Shown here piece after piece: positions 23,979 through 34,340 of a stretch of 64,000 nt of DNA; position 1 is the first letter of the stretch; every line of letters begins with the position of its first letter. Below the pieces are notes generated by a model. The model saw only the letters and a list, made by a program, of their open reading frames with translations, was not told the origin of the DNA and did not search any database. The DNA comes from Sophora flavescens (taxonomy: Eukaryota; Streptophyta; Magnoliopsida; Fabales; Fabaceae): NCBI GenBank assembly GCA_030762895.1, contig CM061069.1, forward strand, positions 86,189,548 through 86,253,547, read 5' to 3'. The position numbers were made by a program, and so were the translations under genes.

Positions 23979-25348
23979 TGATAAGCCTCTGGCTTATCTA
24001 GTTTTATAACTAGATGGACTGTGGTTTTTGTGCAAATTATTCGAGTTCAATCTCGATTTCACCCAAATTTGGCCTTGTTTTGTTCCTAAGTAGACTTCGA
24101 CTCGTTCTAGGCATTTTTAGTAGTTTTTAGTCTATTTTGAATAGAATTACGCCTTTTGTTTCTTTTTTATTGTTTCAGGTTAGAAGTGAAGCTCCGAGAG
24201 TCAAGGAAAGTCAAGAAACAGTGGAAATTGTCATTCTGGAGACACTCGCCCCGCGAGTGGATGCTCGCCCCGCGAGCCTGAAGATCAGCAAAGCAGCAAC
24301 AGTCATCAATTCTGTCTCGCCTCGCGAGCCACATTCTCGCCTCGCGAACTTGAAGGCCTGACTGTGCCAGAGAAGTCATCCTTTCTGGATCGCCTCGCCA
24401 ATCACAGTTCGCCTCGCGAGAATTCAAACTCAGTATGGAGCCAAAACTAATATTCGCGTCGCGAGAGTATGCTCGCCCCGCGAGCTGGCGAGAACCAGAA
24501 TCCCTATATATTGCTGTTTCAGATCAGATTTGAGGACTTTTGATACTCCACTTGTTTTAGATCAGTTTTAGGACGAATCCTTGTTTCTAGAGCTGCGTCT
24601 CCCTTCTCTTTTCTTTTCTTATTTTATTATGGAGATTATTGCCGATTGTTCGTTTGTCGTCACGGCCATGAGGAACTAATCCCCTCGTCTAGGGAATCAA
24701 TGAAGCCACCCATGGCGGTATAGTGTTCATGTGATGTATGTTTTTCTCCCCTTTTCTCAATTGATGTTTTCCAATTCTGATTTGATTGCGTTAATCATAT
24801 GCATGCGTGATTGACTTGTTAACGTTGATGAGGCTTAGTCGGCAATTCGCGTTTAGAACTTGAATTGGGATCACTAATTGAATATTGCACAAGAGTGAGT
24901 AGGAGATTAGTGCAACCTTATAGGGAACAAGAATTAATAGAGTTTTATGATTAGGGTTATGAGACCTAGTAAGTAATTAATCCAATCATCGAATATGTCC
25001 TATTGAGCACGACAGTGGATATAGGAGAATTTGGGGGTCCGATTGACATTGTAATTGAACTTAGGGAGGAATTCATCATCACTTGGGTACTATGCATGAT
25101 TGGGTAGGTGGATTTGTGACCCTAGATATTTTAATTCCAGATTTTTAGTTAATTATTTTACTTGATTAGTTGATTGAATTGCGATCTTATATTCTCTCTC
25201 TCAACCACTTTCCCTACTTGACCAACTTATCGGATTTCTCTCGAATTAGTTGAATTGGTAGCCCAATCCTTGTGTTCGACCTCGGTAAATTCTTACCGTG
25301 TTATTTTATTACTTGCGACGACCCGGTACACTTGCCGGTGACTCAACA
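23979..25348 (+). repeat. 5' LTR of element A
   Basis: It starts with two adjacent palindromes: GATAAGCC/GGCTTATC around TCT, and CTAGTT/AACTAG around TTAT. Four pairs of CTCGC-nnn-GCGAG hairpin words lie at 24245-24484. They are followed by a TATA-like CCCTATATATTG at about 24503. TTGTTTCAGGTTAG at about 24171 resembles a splice acceptor. Confidence 0.93.
24245..24484 (+). repeat. Paired GC hairpin-word array in LTR A (four pairs)
   Basis: Thirteen-base words close to CTCGCCTCGCGAG begin at 24245 and 24264, 24316 and 24336, 24389 and 24408, and 24453 and 24472. Within pairs the offset is 19-20 bp; between pairs it is 71, 73 and 64 bp. Each good word is an inverted repeat CTCGC-nnn-GCGAG. 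The sequence between words is much more AT-rich. No coding frame explains it. Confidence 0.9.
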
Positions 25349-25354
25349 AGTTTT

Positions 25355-25372
25355 TGGCGCCGTTGCCGGGGA
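25355..25372 (+). other. Primer binding site (tRNA-Asp type) of element A
   Basis: TGGCGCCGTTGCCGGGGA six bases after the LTR end is the Athila-type primer site. Confidence 0.92.
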
Positions 25373-25518
25373 TTGGCACAACCAATTTTCCTAATTTTTA
25401 GGGAATTTGATTAATTGGTTAAGTTGATTTTATTTTTATTTTTATTTTTATTTTTCTGTTATTTAATTATTATTTCTCTCTACTTCTTTGATTCCATTTG
25501 GTCTTGCCGTGTTTTTGT

Positions 25519-27515
25519 ATGCGAGGTACCCTTTCACAAGAGGACCTACTATTTGATTCGGAGATCACCAAGACCGAGAAGCGCTTAAGGAAGGAAGTCA
25601 GAGAAAGAAAAAGGCTTGAAGCGAGTGATCTTGAGAGAATGGAAGAAGAAAATCCTCCCCCTCCTCCTCCTCCTCGTTACAAGCCTCTCTTCGAGTACAG
25701 TCTACCCAACTTGGGTGATTGTGATTTTTCCATGGTGAGAGGCAACCTCAATACAGACTCCTTCAGAGTGGAAGGATGTGTCACAACCTATATCCGTGAG
25801 AATCAGTTTGATGGGAGCGACAGACAAGACCCTCACAGGCACATCACCCACTTCCTTGAAGCTTGTGACTTGCAGAGGACAAGAGGTGTTTCTCAGGATG
25901 AGTTTCGCTTGCGGCTATTCCCTCTCTCTCTTAGGGATGTCGCTCACGATTGGTTTGACAGCTTGGATAGGAATAGTATCAGAACTTAGGAGAAAATGGC
26001 ACAAAAGTTCCTAACTAAGTATTTTCCCCCTTAGAAAGTGGCACAAGCAAGAGTAGCCGTTACATCTTTCAGACAGACAGAGGATGAAACTTTTAATGAA
26101 GCTTGGGAGAGGTACAATGTGCTCTTGAGAAGATGTCCTTCATCTTTCTTTGACCCGGTCTCCAAAGTTCAACATTTCTTTAACGGGTTAAGGGGACGCT
26201 ATCAGATGAATTGTGATGCCGCAGCTGGCGGTTCCTTCTCCTATTTATCGGCTGAGGATGGATGGGCATTATTGGAGAAGATGTCATATAATGATTACAA
26301 CCGTGGAAGGGAAACCTCAAGTGGAATCAGTTCTGCGACAATGGAAGCCATTCTTGAGCAAAACAGATTGTTGAAGATGCAGAATGAGGCTTTGTCCGGG
26401 AACAAGAAGGTTAATGCGATACACGAGGGAATGCCTCCGGATGTGAAAATTGTAATGGAGATCATGACACTCGGAGCTGCCCGTTCAACTTCTCTCAGGA
26501 ACATGTGGACTCATGCCACAATTTCTATGACAGTGTGCCCCAGAATAACTATCAGAGGAACAGACAGAATGACTACAGTCAGAATCAGAATAGGGGGTAT
26601 ATGAGGAGAGACCATCCGAGTTTCACTTGGAGTAATACTAGTGGTGGTCTAACCGGGCAACAACAACCTCAACAGAATTGGCAACAACCTCAACAGGGTC
26701 TGAGGCCAAACATTGGAATCCATCAGCACAATACTCAGCAGGCTCTTCCAGGAAATAATCGGTTGCAAATAACAGACAGTGGAAGGCAGCCTTGGGAGTT
26801 GGCTATAGAGAAGGTGAATGCAGCAGTTGAGAAGTTGTCAATCGATACAGGCACAGTTTTAGAGAAGGTGAATGCAGCAGTTGACAAGTTGGCAACACAT
26901 ACAGGGGCGGCAATTCACAATCTAGAAACGCAGGTTGCTCAGCTCGCAAGGCAACTAAATGAGCGTCTCCCAGGCACTTTCCCAGGTGATACCGAAAACA
27001 ACCCTAAGAACCATTGCAATGCCATAACAACTAGAAGCGGTAGGGTGTTGGGATCTAACAGGAGTGCAACCAGTTTAGAGGAAGACAAGGCCCCGGAACA
27101 ACCACATGTTGAGGAAGAGCAACCTGAGAAAGAGAAGTTGGCAAGTGACAAGGCACCAGAGCAAGGGGGAAGGCTAAAACTTGTAGATGAAGAGTTCCGA
27201 AAGAAGAAGTGGGTTGAACCCCAGGACCTCCCGCCCTACATGAAGGTACCGTATCCTGAAAGATTGAAGAAGCCTCAACAGGATAAGCAGTTTAACAGAT
27301 TCCTTGATGTCTTCCACAAACTTCAAATTAACATTCCATTTGCGGAAGCCTTGGAACAAATGCCATCTTATACCCGGTTTATGAAGGAGCTTCTCTCCAA
27401 GAAGCGGAGAATAGTGGATGAGGAAACAGTTGCTTTGACCGAGGAGTGTAGTGCCATTCTTCAAAGAAAACTACCTCCAAAGTTGAAGGATCCCGGTTCT
27501 TTTTCGATACCATGA
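25519..27515 (+). pseudogene. gag: Athila gag (element A), broken
   Basis: Capsid/nucleocapsid polyprotein. The first ATG in the frame that matches gag is at 25519 (MRGTLSQEDLLFDSEITK). Capsid motifs follow: FDGSDRQDPHRHITHFLEACD, LRLFPLSLRDVAHDWFDSL. In-frame TAG stops are at 25987 (at a position where the family has Trp) and at about 26032. The frame then runs through SFRQTEDETFNEAWERYNVLLRRCP and HFFNGLRGRYQ. Near 26440 the frame shifts; the zinc knuckle (CNGDHDTRSCP-like, about 26455-26490) lies in the new frame, followed by a Gln/Asn-rich part and ITTRSGR (about 27030), the usual linker before protease. A TGA at 27513 replaces a conserved Cys. Confidence 0.88.
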
Positions 27516-28571
27516 ACCATTGGGGGGATGACTGTAGGGAAGGCATTATGTGATCTAGGGGCAAGCATCAACTTGATGCCCCTCTCTATGATGAAGAGGT
27601 TGGGGATCAAAGAATTCAAGGATACACGGATGTCGCTCCAACTAGCCGATCGCTCTATAAAATATCCTTATGGGGTGGTCGAAGACTTGTTAGTAAAGGT
27701 GGACAAGCTCATATTTCCGGCGTACTTTGTAGTGCTTGATATGGATGAAGACGCCGAGATCCCTCTCATATTGGGTAGGCCCTTCTTGGCCACTGGGGGT
27801 GCCTTGATAGATGTGCGACAAGGGAAACTCACTCTAAGGGTGCAAGATGATGAGGTAGTCTTCAATCTCTTTGAAGCAATGAAGCACCCTGCAGATAGGT
27901 CGGAAGTGTATCGAGTGGATATGGTGGATCCAACTGTCAAGGCAAAGGCAACTAGAGAAGCCCATGGTTCTTCACTTGCTCAAGTGTTGGTAAAATCCCA
28001 TGATGATGATAGTGAGAAAAAAGACCCTTTGGGGGATGAGGTCTATCTTAAGTGGTTAAGAGACATGGAAGCCTTACCGAGTTCCCCAAAGGATGAATGT
28101 GCAAGGGAAGAGCACAACAACAAGGGCATGAAAAAAGAGGATAAAGCATCGAAGTTGAAAGGTGGCACAACCGTGGTGGACAATAAAAACAACCAGTTGA
28201 TCCCAAAAGGGACCATCACGGAGTGGAGAGTATGTGCCGATTATAGAGGGCTTTTGGATTTAAATGAGTTGTCCGGGATCCGCAAGCAAGCAAACCACAA
28301 AAAGTGGACTAAGGAAGGGCAGGACAAACACATCTTGCCTAGGGAGCTTGAGCCCGGGCAAGCGGTACTTCTTGACAACTCAAGGTTGAAACTCTTTCCG
28401 GGAAAGCTAAGATCGGGGTGGTCGGGACCATTCAAGGTCCTCCAAGTTTGTCCTCACGGAACAGTAGAGTTAGAATGGGCCTCTGGTAACTTCAAGGTGA
28501 ATGGGCAAATGATATGGCATTACCATGGGGAATCAGTCCCAAATTGCAAGCAGTTTCTTCCTCCGGATTAA
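27516..28571 (+). pseudogene. Protease - RT start - integrase tail fusion (element A deletion derivative)
   Basis: The frame continues from gag. Protease has ALCDLGASINLMP with the catalytic Asp (about 27545) and PLILGRPFLATG. The RT begins as GGTTVVDNKNNQLIPKGTITEWRVCADYR (about 28160-28245), then the sequence jumps to an integrase C-terminal region (LLDLNEL..., about 28250) ending SRLKLFPGKLRSGWSGPFKV and PHGTVELEWASGNFKVNGQ. The RT catalytic core, RNase H, and integrase zinc finger and DDE core are absent. The deletion junction keeps the frame, giving a 347-codon open run. Proteins for copying would have to come from a full-length relative. Confidence 0.88.
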
Positions 28572-30362
28572 CCCTTAGGGGTGACTTGAGTCAGGCTCGG
28601 GACGTTAAACAAGCGCTACTTGGGAGGCAACCCAAGCTAGGTATCCTTTGTTTTTAGTTTCTATCATTTTCATATGATTAAAATAAAAAAAACTCGATTT
28701 GCCACGCGAATCCACTGTGGCCACGCGAGACAGAAGCCCTGAATCTCAGAGGCTTGCTCATGCTTCTGTCTCGCGTCGCTTGGTATACTTTCGCCTCGCG
28801 ATTCTGGGCATCATCATCTGTTGAAATTCCAGATTCGCCTCGCGAGTTATCTCTCACCTCGCGAATCTGCACTTAAGGTTTTAATTTGCAGGAATTCTTC
28901 CAGGATGCTATGCAACAAAAGGGAGCCCGTGAGACCAATTGGATGAGGAGGCAACCATGGAAACTTGATCAGGGAGCACCCTCTCCTCTCCTAACTTTTG
29001 TTTTGCTTTTGTTTTTGGTTTTTGTTTTTTGTTTGTCACTCTTGAATAATTTGAGAAGATCAAGAGTATGTGTATGAATGTGTGTCGGCAAGCTTGTTGG
29101 ATTTTCATTAAATTGAGCATAGATTGATTGCATGAATTATTTTGACCATTGATGATTTCCCCCTAGGTTCTGAAAATAGAAAATTGATCCCTATGTGAAA
29201 AATTGAAAACTGAACTTTGAGAATTTTATTGTGATTACTTGATTTATGATAAGTTTGGGGTGAGGGGGTGCATACACTAGGAATTGTATCTCGGTCAAAC
29301 AATTTGCAAAATGTCCAGGTGAGGATTTGAGCCTCCAACTTTGTTTTTGATTGTGTGAATCACTATTAAGTTGCACTTTCCCGAATTTGCTTGAATCTCT
29401 TCATGGTTTGCATGTTTATATGTTGCATCAAATGATTTAGGCAATTTTCTTTGAATAACTACTTGGCCTAAAAAGAACCATCCCTAATGCATGTTCCCTA
29501 GTTAACCACATTGAGCCTAATTAGCCTATTGGTTCTTGATAACCCTATATTACAAGCCAAAATCTGAAAAACCATGTTAACCCAATCTTAGGATTAGGAG
29601 AGCATGGACACTTAGCAAGAGAAGGGTTGTGGGAAACTAAGTTTAGGGTGGCTACAAGGTGATATGTCATTTTGGGTTGAGAAAAAGAAAAAGAAATGTT
29701 GAAACCCAAGGCAAAAGAATAAAAAAAAAAATTGCCAAAAGAAAAGGGGCAAAACAGAAAAAAAAATAGCAAGGAAAAGGCTGTAGTCACCCGAGGCAAA
29801 AAGAAAAATAGGAAAAGGAATTTGAGTGGAATATGTGTCAAATGCTCATGCTCTCTTAGTTCCTAGGGACTTAAGCCTAGTATCTTTGAATATCCTACCA
29901 TCAGCCAGGCCCCATTACAACCATTATAAGACCTTCTGATGTTGCATGCATGTTTTCGTGGGAACCATTTTTGAGATGAAAATCAAATTCATGGGAAGTG
30001 CTCTTGATATGTGAAATTGAGTGAAAAGTTGATAGCCTAGACGAATTTGAGCGAATGAGTGAAATTTTACATACCCTTGTGAGGAAGGCAATTGTTTGAA
30101 ATTGGTGATCTTCCTTTTGTGTGTGACTTTGATCCTCAACTTAGATTAATGCTTGTATGAATGATAAGTTCTCAACTGTTTAAAGTAAATGAATGTGGGG
30201 ATTACACTGATGCAAGGGGGGAATCATTGGAGAAAAACTGTTTTGTTTTGATTGCATGAAATTTGTGCGAAATCGATTGATTCCTTTAGGCTTGCCAAGT
30301 CTTGAGTCGTTTTTGAGTTTTAGCTTGCTTGGGGACAAGCAAGGTTTAAGTTTGGGGTGTTT
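28572..30362 (+). other. Element A 3' untranslated region
   Basis: It starts with the Athila-type box GGGACGTTAAACAAGCGCT and TTGGGAGGCAACCCAAGC (about 28597-28637). A second paired-word array is at 28698-28865. The rest is AT-rich, with no env-like frame. Much of 29090-30362 matches, in reverse, the 3' region of element B (42508-43760). It ends with AAGTTTGGGGTGTTT, the polypurine tract before the 3' LTR. Confidence 0.8.
28698..28865 (+). repeat. Paired GC hairpin-word array in element A 3' UTR (three pairs)
   Basis: Variants of the LTR word (TTCGCCTCGCGAG, CTCACCTCGCGAA, degraded TTTGCCACGCGAA) start near 28698 and 28717, 28770 and 28790, and 28834 and 28853. Offsets within pairs are 19-20 bp; pair spacing is 72 and 64 bp, as in the LTR. 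This copy lies outside the LTR. Confidence 0.85.
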
Positions 30363-31732
30363 TGATAAGCCTCTGGCTTATCTAGTTTTATAACTAGATG
30401 GACTGCGGTTTTTGTGCAAATTATTCGAGTTCAATCTCGATTTCGCCCAAATTTGGCCTTGTTTTGTTCCTAAGTAGACTTCGACTCGTTCTAGGCATTT
30501 TTAGTAGTTTTTAGTCTATTTTGAATAGAATTACGCCTTTTGTTTCTTTTTTATTGTTTCAGGTTAGAAGTGAAGCTCCGAGAGTCAAGGAAAGTCAAGA
30601 AACAGTGGAAATTGTCATTCTGGAGACACTGCGCCCATGAGTGGATGCTCGCCCGCGAGCTCGAAGATCAAAGCAAAGCAAAGTCATCAATATCATCTGT
30701 CTCACCACGCGAGCCACATTCTCGCCTCGCGAACTCGAAGGCCCGATTGTGCGGAGAAGTCATCCTTTCTGGATCGCCTCGCCAATCACAGTTCGCCTCG
30801 CGAGAATTCAAACTCAGGATGGAGCCAAAACTAATATTCGCATCGCGAGAGTATGCTCGCCCCGCGAGCTAGCGAGAACCAGAATCCCTATATATTGCTG
30901 TTTCAGATCAGATTTGAGGACTTTTGATACTCCACTTGTTTTAGATCAGTTTTAGGACGAATCCTTGTTTCTGGAGCTGCGTCTCCCTTCTCTTTTCTTT
31001 TCTTATTTTATTATGGAGATTATTGCCGATTGTTCATTTGTCGTCACGGGCATGAGGAACTAATCCCCTCGTCTAGGGAATCAATGAAGCCACCCATGGC
31101 GGTATAGTGTTCATGTGATGTATGTTTTTCTCCCCTTTTCTCAATTGATGTTTTCCAATTCTGATTTGATTGCGTTAATCATATGCATGCGTGATTGACT
31201 TGTTAACGTTGATGAGGCTTAGTCGGCAATTCGCGTTTAGAACTTGAATTGGGATCACTAATTGAATATTGCACAAGAGTGAGTAGGAGATTAGTGCAAC
31301 CTTATAGGGAACAAGAATTAATAGAGTTTGATGATTAGGGTTATGAGACCTAGTAAGTAATTAATCCAATCATCGAATACGTCCTATTGAGCACGACAGT
31401 GGATATAGGAGAATTTGGGGGTCCGGTTGACATTGTAATTGAACTTAGGGAGGAATTCATCATCACTTGGGTACTATGCATGATTGGGTAGGTGGATTTA
31501 TGACCCTAGATATTTTAATTCCAGATTTTTAGTTAATTATTTTACTTGATTAGTTGATTGAATTGCGATCTTATATTCTCTCTCTCAACCACTTTCCCTA
31601 CTTGACCAACTTATCGGATTTCTCGCGAATTAGTTGAATTAGTAGCCCAATCCTTGTGTTCGACCTCGGTAAATTCTTACCGTGTTATTTTATTACTTGC
31701 GACAACCCGGTACACTTGCCGGTGACTCAACA
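30363..31732 (+). repeat. 3' LTR of element A
   Basis: Same length as the 5' LTR and nearly identical, apart from a cluster of changes and small indels in the word array (30630-30870). Several of those changes remove CG dinucleotides, for example CGCGAG to CATGAG. Confidence 0.93.
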
Positions 31733-32044
31733 GCAATCCACCCTGTAAGCTCTTTTACCTTTTTATTCGAGCTTCTGAGCTCTTTTATCTTTCTGTTCGA
31801 GCTTCTGATAGGTAATCCACCCCGTAAGCTCTTTTATCTTTCTGTTCGAGCTTCTGATGGATAATCCACCCCGTAAGCTCTCTATCTCTTTATTCGAGCC
31901 TCTGACAGGAAATCCTCCCTGTAAATTCTTTATCCTCGTTTTTAAGCTCAGCAGGTAATCCACCCTGCAAGTTCATGTGTAAACCTCAGTGGGCAATCCA
32001 ACTCGCAGGTTGTTTACAGGAAATCACTTTGTAGTCACAGGTCA
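31733..32044 (+). repeat. 49-bp hairpin minisatellite, right part and end of Tat sequence
   Basis: The array continues with GCAATCCACCCTGTAAGCTC directly after element A. Copies become more diverged after about 31900 (GTAATCCACCCTGCAAG, GCAATCCAACTCGCAGG). At about 32045 it meets element C LTR sequence without any Tat LTR. Confidence 0.85.
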
Positions 32045-32152
32045 TCGCGCATGTAGTTATCGTGTTTAAATCCATATATCGGTATCTCACCCTTGCACGT
32101 TTCTTGTTGTGTTTCTCTAATGTGTGATATATATACATATATCTGAGTATAG

Positions 32153-32650
32153 ATGGATCCAGAGCCACAGATGGCATATTCGGGGACTCAGTCCCTGACG
32201 TTTAGGATGCAGCGAATAGTGGTGCTTGGGTAATAAATCCTGGGGCACACAGCGCCACTTATACTGGTCCCATTCGTAGTATAGTAGGCACTCTTGAGCA
32301 GGACCACATAGACGCACCCATACCACAGAGACCATCGAGGTTTCATTACCCCCACTTTCTCTTATTCTACAGTACTTGGTAGATCAAGGGGAGTTAGAGT
32401 TTCATCCTCCATTAGTAGATCATTTACAGGAGGCAGCACCCGTGGCACATCCAGCACCGTCGTACCTATTCTAGAGGTAGATGAGGGGATGGAGGAAGTT
32501 CCCGTGGAGGACCTAGAGATAGAGCCCGAGTATCACCCTCTTCCTGATGATGTTGCCCCTGAGGGTATGGATGGAATTATAACATCTTCGTCGGATACTC
32601 CTAGTGCGGGTGGGGATGACTATCATGGTCTCCCCAATGGATATCATTAG
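32153..32650 (+). pseudogene. ORF-like tract inside the element C LTR (5' copy)
   Basis: Not recognised. It starts MDPEPQMAYSGTQSLTF. A one-base loss near 32203 relative to the 3' LTR copy breaks the frame. A downstream run is open in the first frame (LQYLVDQGELEFHPPLVDHL, near 32370-32430); a second frame then reads EVDEGMEE...EIEPEYHPLPDD and ends YH-stop at 32650. The sequence is Glu/Asp- and Pro-rich, unlike the surrounding AT-rich LTR. Differences from the 3' copy often change amino acids, so I see no sign of selection after insertion. It could be a captured gene fragment or an old element-encoded ORF. Confidence 0.5.
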
Positions 32651-32872
32651 TATCGACCAGGTGTAGGAGTTGATTCCATTTTTATATAGTGATCTTGACA
32701 GTCTGTTATTATGGCTACTGAGAGCCATTGTGTTTTTGAGATGTGGTTCCAGACGATCGTTACGTGCTTAGACATGTTTTTATTTCTTTACTTTGTTTAG
32801 CTTTGAGAATGGCCAATCCTTATAAAGGCCCTATGAAAAACCAATGATGTTGTTGTATGTATAAAGTTATGA

Positions 32873-32873
<1 letters not shown>

Positions 32874-32942
<69 letters not shown>
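32874..32942. repeat. (AT)n microsatellite in 5' LTR of C
   Basis: About 34 AT units followed by TGTATG variants. The equivalent position in the 3' LTR (50937-50977) is a (CA)n run. Confidence 0.95.
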
Positions 32943-32952
<10 letters not shown>

Positions 32953-33115
32953 GTGTGTATGTGTATATATATATACATCTGGGTATGTTATTTGTATGAA
33001 TAAGTGAAGAAGAAAAAAAATTTACCACCATTTTCTATAATATGTGAAAAACTTAGTAACTATTATTTTATCTCAATAAGTCCGAAATGTAGCGGTAAAG
33101 ATGGTGTTACATTAG

Positions 33116-33130
33116 TGGTATCAGAGCTGG
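33116..33130 (+). other. Primer binding site (tRNA-iMet type) of element C
   Basis: TGGTATCAGAGCTGG stands four bases after the LTR end. Confidence 0.9.
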
Positions 33131-33296
33131 TCGAGTCTTTCGGGAGTCATTGGGAAATAGGTCTGTTGTGTTGGTGTTGTGTGTTCTCTGATTAAGACTT
33201 GTTTGAATTACTTATTAGAAGTAATGTATGGTAAATGGTAAGTTTACGTTTCATTTTATGGTTGCCGTTTAACTAATTTTGTCTTATAGGTCAGTT

Positions 33297-34340
33297 ATGC
33301 AACCAGAAGGTGGATGTGGACGTGGACGTGGATGCGGACGTGGTCGTGGCCGCAGAGGTGGTCCCATTGGTGGACGTATTAATGCTGATGAGAACTATGA
33401 AGGTGAAGTGGATTATACCTCACAAGCAATGGAGAATGTTGCAGCTGCTATTGCTTTGAAGACATCTACTATGGCTGCTCAGAACCAGCAAGCTGCGGAA
33501 GGCAGAGGCCTGACTACATTTTGACGCCAGAATCCTCCACAGTTTCATGGGGATACTAAACCTAAGAAAGCTGACTCGAGGATACAAGAATTGGATAAAT
33601 CTTTGAACTCATTCTTACCCCAGAAGGAGTTAAGGTTTCATATGCTACTTTCCTACTGTTAGGAGATGCAGAGTATTGGTGGAAAGGTACTACATAACTT
33701 TTGGAAGCTGATCATCAGGAAATTACTTGGGATGTGTTCCGAAACACATTTATGGACAAGTATTTTTAAAAAAGTACTAGAATTGAGAAAGAACAAGAAT
33801 TTCTGCGGTTACAACAAAGAGATCTATCTGTTGGAGAGTATGCGGCGAAGTTTGAATCACTCGCCGAGTACTTCCATTTCTTTCAAGCGCAACCTAATGA
33901 AAGCTAGAAATGTGAGAGGTTTGAAGCAGGTTTAAGATTTGAGATTAAATAATCTGTACTACCATTGCAAATTATAAACTTTGAAGCTCTCATCGAGATG
34001 TGTCAAAAGGTAGAGCAGATGAGGAAAAGAAGAGACAATAGAGGGAATGTTGGAGGACCCTCTCGATTTAAGAACCAGTTTCAGAATCAAAACCAAAATC
34101 AGAAAAGGGAAACAAGCTCATAATAAACCATATTTTTGACCACCCGGAAATAACCAGAACCAGTAACCATATCATCCAGTTGCTTCTGCAGCAGGTAGTG
34201 GAGGCCAAAAGAAGCAAAGTCAAGGCCAAGGCAGGAGATGTTACAAGTGTGGAGACCCAAATCATATGGCTGACACTTGCCCAGTAAGAGGAATGAAATG
34301 CTTCAATTATGATCGAATAGGACATTTATCAAAGTGTGGA
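33297..34340 (+). pseudogene. gag: Tekay gag (element C), broken
   Basis: The start MQPEGGCGRGRGCGRGRGRRGG (33297) is the Gly/Arg-rich leader of Tekay gag. A TGA at about 33522 and further stops and shifts interrupt the capsid: PPQFHGDTKPKKADSRIQELDKSL, then EYAAKFESLAEYF in another frame around 33830-33880. The zinc knuckle CYKCGDPNHMADTC is readable at about 34240-34280 and a second, damaged one (MKCFNYDRIGHLSKCG) follows. About one third of the gene is in each frame, so no full product is possible. Confidence 0.82.

Larger units (their letters stand above)
23979..31732 (+). mobile_element. Athila-type LTR retrotransposon A, internally deleted, nested in Tat minisatellite
   Basis: Two 1370-bp LTRs (23979-25348 and 30363-31732) begin TGATAAGCC and end ACTCAACA. 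The flanks are GCATT (23974-23978) and GCAAT (31733-31737), a 5-bp target duplication with one change; the minisatellite consensus has GCAAT here. The interior has a tRNA-Asp-type primer site, a broken gag, protease, and a pol reduced to the RT start joined to the integrase tail. Outside a repeat-rich segment I counted about a dozen base differences between the LTRs, suggesting a fairly recent insertion. Confidence 0.93.
8651..32044 (+). mobile_element. Tat/Ogre-type LTR retrotransposon lacking its 3' LTR, host of element A
   Basis: Order of parts: long 5' LTR, tRNA-Arg-type primer site, extra ORF1 with coiled coil, gag-protease with G-patch, putative intron, reverse transcriptase, RNase H, second RNase H, integrase, and a 3' UTR with tandem repeats. 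All are hallmarks of the Tat lineage, Ogre in particular. The array is split by Athila-type element A (23979-31732). At about 32045 the sequence passes directly into a truncated LTR of element C, and no copy of the Tat LTR follows, so the 3' end was deleted. Removing element A leaves about 15.6 kb. Confidence 0.88.
32045..33111 (+). repeat. Truncated 5' LTR of element C
   Basis: Homologous to 40825-41274 plus 50495-51167 of the 3' LTR. Homology starts at TCGCGCATGTAG (32045 against 40825) and ends at GTTACA (33111). The missing part corresponds to 37804-40824. It contains an ORF-like tract (32153-32650) and an (AT)n run at 32874-32942. Confidence 0.88.

Noticed and set aside
27528..28571. The 347-codon frame of element A as a new functional domain combination
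   Set aside because: Domain order is fully explained by an internal deletion of Athila pol; upstream gag is broken.
29545..29841. 98-codon Phe/Leu-rich ORF on minus
   Set aside because: Chance frame in the A-rich 3' UTR of element A; the matching region of element B gives a similar artefact at 43082-43303.
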